Part shown: positions 1-6,551 of the stretch, one piece after another
Numbering within the stretch: position 1 is the stretch's first letter
Layout of the letters: every line of letters starts with the position of its first letter
Source of the DNA: Klebsormidium nitens
Lineage: Eukaryota > Streptophyta > Klebsormidiophyceae > Klebsormidiales > Klebsormidiaceae
DNA length: 27,415 bases
NCBI GenBank assembly: GCA_000708835.1
Contig: DF237789.1
Location: 2,405 to 29,819, forward strand
Direction: 5' to 3'
Program-made: the position numbers and the translations under genes
The notes under the pieces: model-generated
Told to the model about the DNA's origin: nothing
What the model saw: the letters and a program-made list of their open reading frames with translations, nothing else
Databases searched by the model: none

Positions 1-59
1 ATCAGGCTGGAACCCTACCCCTAAGTTGCCAGGGCCAACTTCTGTTCAAGTCATAGTCC

Positions 60-400
60 GAGTCGGGGCAGGCTCGGAGAGTCGGAACTACCTTTCAGCG
101 ATGTGTGTAGGCTGTAGCTCCCTAAACGTCTGATTCAGGCTTTGGAAGTACTTTCTCGGCCACGTGGATCTTTCCTAATTGTTTGAGTCAGGCTCGGAGT
201 CGGAATGTCGGAAACACTTTACGATATCTGCCACGTGGAGCTTCCCTAGTTGTCTGAGTCAGGCCTTTCCGGATTTGTAGCTCGCTGGGACATCTGAGTC
301 AGGCCTCTCTCTAAAGTCTAAAGAGCAGCTACAGCAGTGTTCGGAACCGCTCAACCGTCTAATGGAGCTTGCTCAGAGCCTCAGACGTCTGACTGAGGCT
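60..400. repeat. Degenerate repeats with G-box cores
   Basis: A short motif close to GTCTGAGTCAGGC recurs imperfectly at about 127, 181, 259, 292 and 387. The stretches around 158-200 and 229-271 align with each other at a 71-bp offset. Each of these two carries a perfect CCACGTGG (160-167 and 231-238), the plant G-box core bound by bZIP and bHLH factors. No convincing coding frame covers the block. Whether it is an old satellite or part of a promoter cannot be decided from the sequence. Confidence 0.45.
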
Positions 401-555
401 TTTCATTGGAGACTTTTCCTTGGTGTCCAGCTTGTCCGCCTTCTCTGCCAGGCTGTTGGACGGTTGAAAAACTGCACCTACAAAAAGAGGTCCTGCCATT
501 TCATTCACCCAGCACGATTTTCTCAGCTCATTCCTCAGCACGAGCTTCTTAGCTT

Positions 556-742
556 TTGACTCAAGCTTCCAACTCAGGATGCACAATCAGACAGCTGCTA
601 AAGAGCGCCAGCGAGGCGCTAGCGGGATCAACGCACATTTTTAGAGCTGCGCACCAGCAGATGCTTGAGCCATTTTTTTGGCTCCCTGTCAAGGATTTCT
701 TGGAAACGTCCTGCTCAAGAGCGCTGGAGAAGCTCATACAAG
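556..742 (+). CDS. Possible exon of unknown function (about 60 residues)
   Basis: This open plus-strand frame reads as an amphipathic helical segment (for example LKSASEALAG, then FFWLPVKDFLE and ALEKLIQ). It ends at a good donor, CAAG|GTGAGG, after position 742 in phase 1. I do not recognise the family. A diverged second copy of its 3' half lies near 950-1055, but there the frame is broken, so the pair may be remnants of a duplicated element and not a live gene. The start codon is uncertain; nothing marks an initiator. Confidence 0.25.
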
Positions 743-1055
743 GTGAGGGGCGCTTGTTGGAGCGTGCAGATCCAGACCGCTTGTCGTGGGAGCGTGCAAG
801 CTGCAGTCTCAATCATCTTTGCCAAAAAAGCAAAAGAAACTCTTGACTGGTGGTGGTGTATGTATGCTGGGGATGCCCCGGGCTGAAGCATCCCTGCATA
901 CACTATCAGCTCCAAACAGACAGAACAGTGGACATGCATCTATCTCCAGCAGCAGATGCGCAGCAGTCCTTGAGCCGATTGGCTCGCTGTCAAGGGTTTC
1001 TTGTCAAGGACAGCTAGAAAGGCTGTGAGTGCGCCGCTCGGTGGAGGGTGCAGAC
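650..1055 (+). repeat. Diverged duplication (about 650-770 and 950-1055)
   Basis: Both segments run in the same order through a CACCAGCAG or CCAGCAGCAGATGC start, TTGAGCC, a TTGGCTC core, CTGTCAAGG and TTTCTTG, and end near GAGG/GAGGG plus GTGCAG. The copies lie about 300 bp apart and differ by several small indels, which indicates an old direct duplication. The first copy lies in an open frame and the second does not. Confidence 0.45.
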
Positions 1056-1347
1056 TTAGAACTCTCGTATGAGTGGAAACCTCCAAGCTGCTTGTTGTCA
1101 AACACGTTTGCAACTTATGCGATGTTGCTCGACTGTGTTGTGTTACTTTGCAGGAAACTAGATCAAAGAGCTAAGAATCTGCATTGGTTCTTAAGCCTGG
1201 GCATCAGATTGTGGAGTGCCAGCTTTTTTAGCTCGTGGCCTCTGTTTTAGTTAGGCGCGCGCACCCATACGAGTTCTTGGGGCTCTCGAGGCATGGCGCC
1301 GGTTCGCTGCGATCGCCCATTCACCTCGCGATCCTCTCCGCCCGCAG

Positions 1348-1843
1348 GATCCGGACATGGCGCCCCCGACGGAAACACCTGGGCCGGCCCAGCGCACCCC
1401 TGATGCAGCCCAGCGCTCCCCTCCCGGTGTGGGCGGCGCGCTCTCCCTCTCGGCAGTCAAGATCCTCGTCGGGAGCGCGCTCAAGCGGACGCCCGTACAA
1501 GGGAACCGCGTCTTTTGAAGGAACGCGGGCCGCGTGTGCAGGCTGGCGAGAGAGCAGTGCGGACCGGCGGGCCTTCTCTGGACGGAGGCAGCCTGGCGTG
1601 GTGCCTTGGAGGCCGTCATGAGCGGCCTCGAGGGGCTGGTTGAGGCCCCAGAGTCTGCACTGCTGGAGGGCTTTGGGCGCATTGTCGCATCAACAGCTGC
1701 GGCGCACCTTGAGGGGCTGAAGCAGCGGGGCACCGTGCGCGCTGCGCGCAGGGCCCGCAGAGCTAAGGTCGCAAGCGGAAGCCCCAGATTTCCACCTTCT
1801 GTGGGGCGGCCAGAAGGCATTGAGCAACTTGGGAGGAAAGCAG
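1348..1843 (+). CDS. Exons of an unknown alanine/arginine-rich gene, model incomplete
   Basis: A pyrimidine-rich acceptor ends at 1347 and opens a GC-rich frame that begins DPDMAPPTETPG and continues to VKILVGSALKRTPVQG. It meets an in-frame TGA at 1516-1518. A second stretch in the same frame is best modelled as an exon from 1542 (acceptor GTGTGCAG) to 1843, ending at the strong donor GCAG|GTGAGG. It encodes Ala/Leu-rich helices (LLEGFGRIVASTAAAHLEGL) and a basic run (RAARRARRAK). A 47-nt intron from 1495 to 1541 was tested, but its length shifts the frame. The TGA therefore means either a missed intron or a degraded copy. Not recognised; no function can be given. Confidence 0.4.
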
Positions 1844-1997
1844 GTGAGGATGTGATTGCTTCCGTGGTTGCATTCTCATTCCGTCTGCGTCTCAACCTGC
1901 CAGGGCAGCGCTTCCAGCGAGGGGGAGGATGCAGTGCTCTCGTGAAGGCAGCTCATAGAATGGCCGCTCGAGCTCCATCTCCGTCCCTCCCTTGCAG

Positions 1998-2189
1998 ACC
2001 CGCATAGTCTTTGTTGCCACGTGTTGTTGCCACGTGTGCGGCGCAACCGCAGTGTACGGGCTTCGAGGAAGCAAGGAAGGGGGGGTAGTCCAGTACTTCT
2101 GCAAAGAACATGACCACTCGACTGGAAGCTTCCGCATCAACAGAGATCGCGCATGTAAGGCATGTCGCCATCTCGAGCGGCGCCACTGA
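1998..2189 (+). CDS. Cys/His-rich exon resembling an EsV-1-7 zinc motif
   Basis: The exon starts after a textbook acceptor (TCCCTCCCTTGCAG) and runs 64 codons to TGA at 2187-2189. It encodes a compact Cys/His array: TCCCHVC, then AVYGLRGSKEGG, YFCKEH, and RACKACRHLERRH. The order Cys-x4-Cys, a Tyr-Gly / Gly-Ser-Lys core, Cys-x2-His and then a further Cys resembles the EsV-1-7 repeat known from brown algae, other stramenopiles and some green algae. The spacing between the second and third cysteines is 20 rather than the usual 16, so the match is only suggestive. The frame is phase 0 at its acceptor, which does not fit the phase-1 donor at 1843, so I cannot join it to the upstream exon with confidence. 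Confidence 0.4.
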   Translation, partial: TRIVFVATCCCHVCGATAVYGLRGSKEGGVVQYFCKEHDHSTGSFRINRDRACKACRHLERRH

Positions 2190-2231
2190 GGCCCGTGAGG
2201 CTCTAAACTGTTGGAGCACTGCGTCATCCAT

Positions 2232-2437
2232 GAAGGTGTCCGAGTGTCCGAGTTGTTGACACACCTTTTTGAAGGGAGTCTCTTTGGTGACGTCAGCAGC
2301 CATCCCCGGCAATTTCTTCTGTAATTCACGGCACGAAGGTGTCCGAGTGTCCGAGCTTTCGACGCACCTTTTTGAAAAAAGCCTCTCTGGTGACGTCAGC
2401 AGCCATTCCGGCACTTTTTTCCGCCCGTAATCGATGG
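2232..2437. repeat. 103-bp tandem direct duplication with TGACGTCA
   Basis: Two adjacent copies, about 2232-2334 and 2335-2437, begin GAAGGTGTCCGAGTGTCCGA and run to GACGTCAGCAGCCAT. Each contains CACCTTTTTGAA and the palindrome TGACGTCA at 2288-2295 and 2391-2398, exactly 103 bp apart. TGACGTCA is the binding core of CREB/TGA-type bZIP factors. The block lies between the Cys/His exon and the 2A-like gene, so it may act as a promoter element of the latter; that role is inference. Confidence 0.7.
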
Positions 2438-2501
2438 CTTTAAAGTTTTTGGCCAATTGCAAAGCACAAGAAGCCTTTCTGCGCCTGCAGCTTGGGTGGA
2501 G

Positions 2502-3246
2502 ATGTGGCGCATAAAGGCGGAGCTTGCCAGACTCAAAGCCGAGCTGCGGGAATTTGGGGGCGCACCATCGAGCGCAGAGAAGGAGCGATCCCGAACAAGT
2601 GAGCGTCGCGTGCAGTTTGCGGGGGCAGTTTCGAGGGGCGATGCTTTCGGGGCACTTTTCGGGGGCAGTTTTTTGGAAGGGGGGGGACAGTTTTGAGCCT
2701 TTCTCGAGATGCACCGCAGGGCCGACGCTTACTTGTGGTTAATACTGAGCGCATATCATGATCTTTTATCAAGTGCTGCAGAGAGAAATGGGAGTTTTGG
2801 TACCCCGCCCCAAACAAGATGTCTGCACGAGCATGCGGCAAGCTTGCTGTCAACCATTCTGAACATTCGTTTTGCCGTTTGCAGCTCGCAACGCGCCTGG
2901 GCAAAACGCGATGTTCTATGATTTGACGCCCAAAAGCATCGCTCTCATAGGTGAGAAACAAGCCGGCTGCGCTATCTTTGGGAGCATGCAATTGGTGCAT
3001 ACGGGTCTTGATGGTTGTCTACTGTTCCTAAGTTGCCTGAGTTGTTTGGTCAAGAATCGTACGCCCAGAAAAACGACTCGCCGTTGTATTGTCCTCTGCG
3101 CAGGGACCCTTTTGGCAACCGGCTGCGTGGAGTTGAATCCCGGGCCTGTGGAGGACGAGGTGTCCGCAACCCCGGGGACCCGCAATGGCGCGCCGCTCGT
3201 TCATTTGTCCTCTCATGAGGTTAGCCCCTTGCCTTTAGTCCTTTAA
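2502..3246 (+). CDS. Small three-exon gene encoding a 2A-like ribosome-skipping peptide
   Basis: Model: exon A 2502-2598 (ATG at 2502; an upstream exon through an acceptor near 2490 is possible), exon B 2885-2950, exon C 3104 to the stop at 3244-3246. The donors are ACAA|GTGAGC and ATAG|GTGAGA; the acceptors are CCGTTTGCAG and CCTCTGCGCAG. The phases agree (1 to 1, 1 to 1). Exon A is a short coiled coil (MWRIKAELARLKAELREF). Exon C encodes TLLATGCVELNPGP, which matches the 2A signature D(V/I)ExNPGP except that Cys replaces Asp. In known 2A peptides the ribosome skips the Gly-Pro bond, releasing the upstream peptide and continuing translation. Such motifs sit at the N-terminus of many APE-type non-LTR retrotransposon proteins and in some NLR-like genes; no reverse transcriptase is present here. 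Retaining the 153-nt second intron also keeps the frame open through the motif. Confidence 0.55.
3104..3147 (+). other. 2A-like motif (GCVELNPGP)
   Basis: GCVELNPGP is encoded at 3121-3147, preceded by the hydrophobic TLLAT. The predicted skip point is between the Gly at 3142-3144 and the Pro at 3145-3147. All NPGP residues and the Val-Glu are present. The Asp that normally precedes Val is Cys here, which may lower efficiency. Confidence 0.65.
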
Positions 3247-3578
3247 GTGTGTCTCGTGCCATATCCCTTACAAGCGTCCGTCTTTTTTGAGTAGCTCGTC
3301 GAAAGAAGTTCTTTTGCTGGCTACTGGATGCGGATTCTTATGCACTTTGCAAGGTGATGAGTGTGATGTTTGATAAGCCTTCTATTTGAGCTATCCATGA
3401 GCTAAACATTTCGGCTTGCATCAAGTGCACCTTCCAAAAGCAACTATCCTTCACGTTGTGCACAGATGTTGTCTGGACCGGAACCCAGTTCCAGTGAAGG
3501 AGAGGGCGACGAAAGATCCTCAGACGGCAGCGACCAGTAAGAGTCGCCGCATCACTTCCCTCAAGACGAGGATGACAG

Positions 3579-5581
3579 TATGATGCATCTGAGCCAGGAG
3601 GTCGGCGAATTGTCGCTATCACCCGGCCCCCAAGACGAAGTGCGCGCGTTCGGCGAGGTTTCGAGGTTTGTCGCGGACGGGAAGGCGCGCGCCGCGGGGT
3701 TCCTGGCGGCGATGTTCAGCGCGTGGGCGGCAAACCAGTTCGTGACCTTTTGGATGGACGCCATGGGCGCGGCGATGATGTTGGGGGCCAGGTTCCTCGC
3801 GATCGTCGAGACGGAGCGCGGGAACCTGCGGCCCGAGGTGGGGCGCCCTTTTCAGCAGCACTTAGCTTTTATTTTTTGCTGAATCACTGCTGCGATGTGT
3901 CAGGCGTACCACCCCCGTGGTACGTCTCTTAGTATTGGTCCTCGACCATGAGCCGTTTGATGGCTTTTCAATCCGAATGGATTCTTAAAGGTGAGGAACC
4001 AGTCGTAAAGTATAACAGCTTTGACGGGATTCGCCGCTTATTCGTCTTGTGTCTTTCGATTCGGCATGTCCAGTCTCTCGTTTTGTTTTCTGGCATGCGC
4101 GTCATTTGCGTCTGGTCGTGTTGTCTGTCCTGGCATCGGGTACTTCTATTTCCCCGTAGCCAGAGTCTTGTACTTCGCTCAATGAGAGACGCCCGTAACT
4201 TAGCATTGAACGGCGATCAAATGCTATCATCTTGGTGTGTCCTTCGGGCTTCAAAACTTTCCTTTCACCCTCTTTCCGTTCACACAACTTTGCTTTTAAT
4301 AAGCGCTTAACTAACTCCGTTACTCCTTGCTTCTCGAAAGCGTCTGCCTAGCTTGACTCCCTCGATGATCTCGCATGGTAACCATGTTCTTCGCGCCTCC
4401 CCAGATGGCTGCCCTCAGCATTACGTACGCCGCCGAGTTCGCTGAGCTGCTCATGTGGAGCGTGCGCCAGTGGACCGAGCTCGAAGTCGCCATGGTCGCC
4501 GTGGAACGCGTTCTCGACTACACCGCTCTCCCCTCAGAAACCTGGGACGGCCGCCCGAGAATCCCTCTTCCGGCCACAGTACAGTCTTTGGAAACTGGCG
4601 TACCGGGCGCGCGGTTTGTACCGGGCGCTCAGCCGCCCGCCACGTGGCCCGAGCACGGCCGGTTGGAGTTCCAGGACGTGTGGCTGGTGTACGAGGTGCG
4701 CGCCAAGGGAGCGGTGAAAGCAACCGGGGGGCAGAAAGTGCCCGGCAGAACGAGAGACGGGGACGGAGAGAAGCCCGGGAAGGCGGCGCTGCGGGGAGTG
4801 ACATTTGCGGCGTCGCCCGGGGAACGGATCGCGGTGGTCGGGATAATGGGCGCCGGGAAGAGTAGCTTGGCTGGTAGAACTAGATCGGGGGAGAATCTTG
4901 ATCGACGGAGTCGACGTGGCGGGCGTGCCGCTCGCCCAACTGCGGTGCAGGCTCGCGGTGGTGCCTCAGGAGCCGGTGCTCTTCTCCGGGAGCCTGCGCA
5001 GCAATCTGGACCCCCGGGGGGTGCGCCTCGACCGCGAAACCTGGGCGGCGCTCGAGGCCCTTGCGCTGAGGAAGACGGTCGCCGCGAAAGAGAAGAAGCT
5101 GGAGGAGGAGGCGGGCGGGGCGCTGTCGCTCGGGGAGCGGCAGCTGCTGTGCGTGGCGTGTGCCCTGCTCCAGTCAGCGACGGTCACGACCGTGCTCGAC
5201 GAGGCGAGCAGCGCGGTCGATGCGGACTCGGAGCGCGCCATCTACCGGGCGCTCCTGTGGCGCCCGGGGATGCCCCGGTCGCTCGGCCGCGGCGGCTTCG
5301 GAAGCTCGGGGTAGCTCTCCCGGGCGCCGAGTGGGCAGGCGCTGGCGAACCTGGAGGGAGAGGAGAGTGGCGGGGGGACCCCCCGGGCGTTTGAGGGCGC
5401 CCCGGGCGGTGGGTTCTACCTCGGGACGGTGTTGTACATTGCGCATAAGCTGAGCACGGTGTTGCAGTGTGACCGGGTGATTGTGTTGGACCAGGGGCGG
5501 ATTGTGGAGATGGACAGTCCGGCGGTGTTGATGGCCAGAGAGGGGAGCCGGTTTGCGGCGATGGTAGAGACGGTGGGTTAA
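3579..5581 (+). pseudogene. C-terminal fragment of an ABCC (MRP-type) ABC transporter, frameshifted
   Basis: Two exons: about 3579-3837 and 4405-5581, with intron 3838-4404 (GAG|GTGGGG to CCTCCCCAG, phase 0). Exon 1 carries the TMD2 segment starting VRAFGEVSRFVADGKAR and a transmembrane stretch. Exon 2 continues the last TMD helices and the linker ELEVAMVAVERVLDYT, then NBD2: Walker A GIMGAGKSS (4840-4866), Q-loop VVPQEPVLFSGSLRSNL, signature LSLGERQLLC, Walker B ending VLDEASSAVD, H-loop YIAHKLSTV and a normal C-terminus ending MVETVG. Defects: just after Walker A (about 4868-4872) the reading frame shifts by +1, with about six expected residues missing before LVELDRGRILIDG; a TAG interrupts the frame at 5312-5314 in an atypical 50-residue insert. 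TMD1, NBD1 and most of TMD2 are absent upstream. ABCC proteins are full-length vacuolar or plasma-membrane exporters, so this piece alone should not transport. A local assembly error could explain the shift but not the missing N-terminal two thirds. Confidence 0.8.
3838..4404 (+). other. Intron of the ABC fragment
   Basis: This 567-nt intron is flanked by phase-0 splice sites and no stop-free frame bridges it. It contains a perfect 8-bp hairpin, CGTACCAC / GTGGTACG, at 3905-3912 and 3917-3924 with a CCCC loop. No coding sequence was recognised inside it; the short open frame at 3948-4310 has no splice or compositional support. Confidence 0.6.
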
Positions 5582-6551
5582 GCGATGGCGCTTGCAAAGC
5601 AGGTTAAGAGATCAATGAGACCAAACACGGTAAACGTCAAGGCTCACGGAGTCACAAGCTTGCAGACGCCCGCTAAGTGCAGGGCCATCGAGTTACATGT
5701 TGCTTTATTATGTCCGGCTAGAGACTACAGTACGTGGTCAACCAAGTGGTACGCATTGTAAATTCTACAATAAGCTGCATGTTTCCGTCTAACTCGAGAA
5801 TTCAATAGCTAAGTCTAACGCTAGCATATCATAGTATACTACGATTGTGCGTGGTCTCAAATTGGATTTTGTAGTTTTTGATTCGAACACCGGGTGGTCC
5901 GACGAGCCTCGGGCCGGCCACGCTTTTCGAGTTCAGCCAGTCAACTAGTGCAACCATACACTTTCCGGGCGTCTGCTGGCGCTATCCACAGATTGCGTTT
6001 GCTCAATGCGAAGATGATCTTTCACTTACGAGACTGTGAGTCTGTGCTTTGCGCCGTCAGGTGCACCTTAAGGTCTTAGTATCAGATCGGGAACAGCAAT
6101 ATGGAGCCATGATGCTGTTTCCGTTCTGTTTACCGGCGGCGCGCTTTAGTTCACACACACGTCTCCTGACGCGCGGATCATCAACTAGGTCGCATAACAT
6201 AACGCCGATGCGATAACGAGCCACCCACAAACATACGATGATGCATCAATGTTAGCAACATGTTCGATGCACTGGATGTACATCCAGTGGGCATCATTGA
6301 GACGCATGCAAAAGCTCCTTACTAGCCAATCATGCAAGCGACGCATACACTAACAAAGATGGGAAGGGTGGTCGACAAATGCCAAGTCGCATATCTAACA
6401 AAAAAGCATGCGAGGAGTGAATCGATTGGAAAAGTGAACTGCAATTGATAGGCTCCGTTACATTGATGTCGGTCTCGTGAAACAAGCTGATGTGGACAGT
6501 CATAGGGGCCCCTCCAACAATCTCTCTAGGTCAAAGATGCGGATCAGCTAC
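5582..6551. other. Intergenic, convergent 3' ends, with palindrome
   Basis: This gap of about 970 bp lies between the stop of the plus-strand ABC fragment and the stop of the minus-strand Crinkler-like gene. No gene is recognisable. The one clear structure is a perfect 20-bp palindrome at 6270-6289, listed separately. Confidence 0.6.
6270..6289. repeat. Perfect 20-bp palindrome / hairpin
   Basis: CACTGGATGTACATCCAGTG equals its own reverse complement. The arms extend further to GATGC on the left and GCATC on the right if two extra G on the right side are bulged, giving about 15 bp per arm. It sits between two convergent genes, so a role in 3' ends, a miniature-transposon core or a small-RNA hairpin is possible. 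None of these is shown by sequence alone. Confidence 0.8.

Noticed and set aside
1495-1541. 47-nt intron bypassing the TGA at 1516
   Set aside because: Its length is not a multiple of three in the needed sense; the joined reading frame leaves the helical frame and soon stops.
1251-1895. 214-codon open frame on the minus strand
   Set aside because: It is the shadow of the GC-rich plus-strand exons 1348-1843, which have clear acceptor and donor signals; the minus frame has only Arg/Ala/Pro/Ser-rich composition.
1953-2714. 253-codon open frame on the minus strand
   Set aside because: It runs through the 103-bp duplication and antisense to the Cys/His exon and exon A of the 2A gene, with no start context or splice support.
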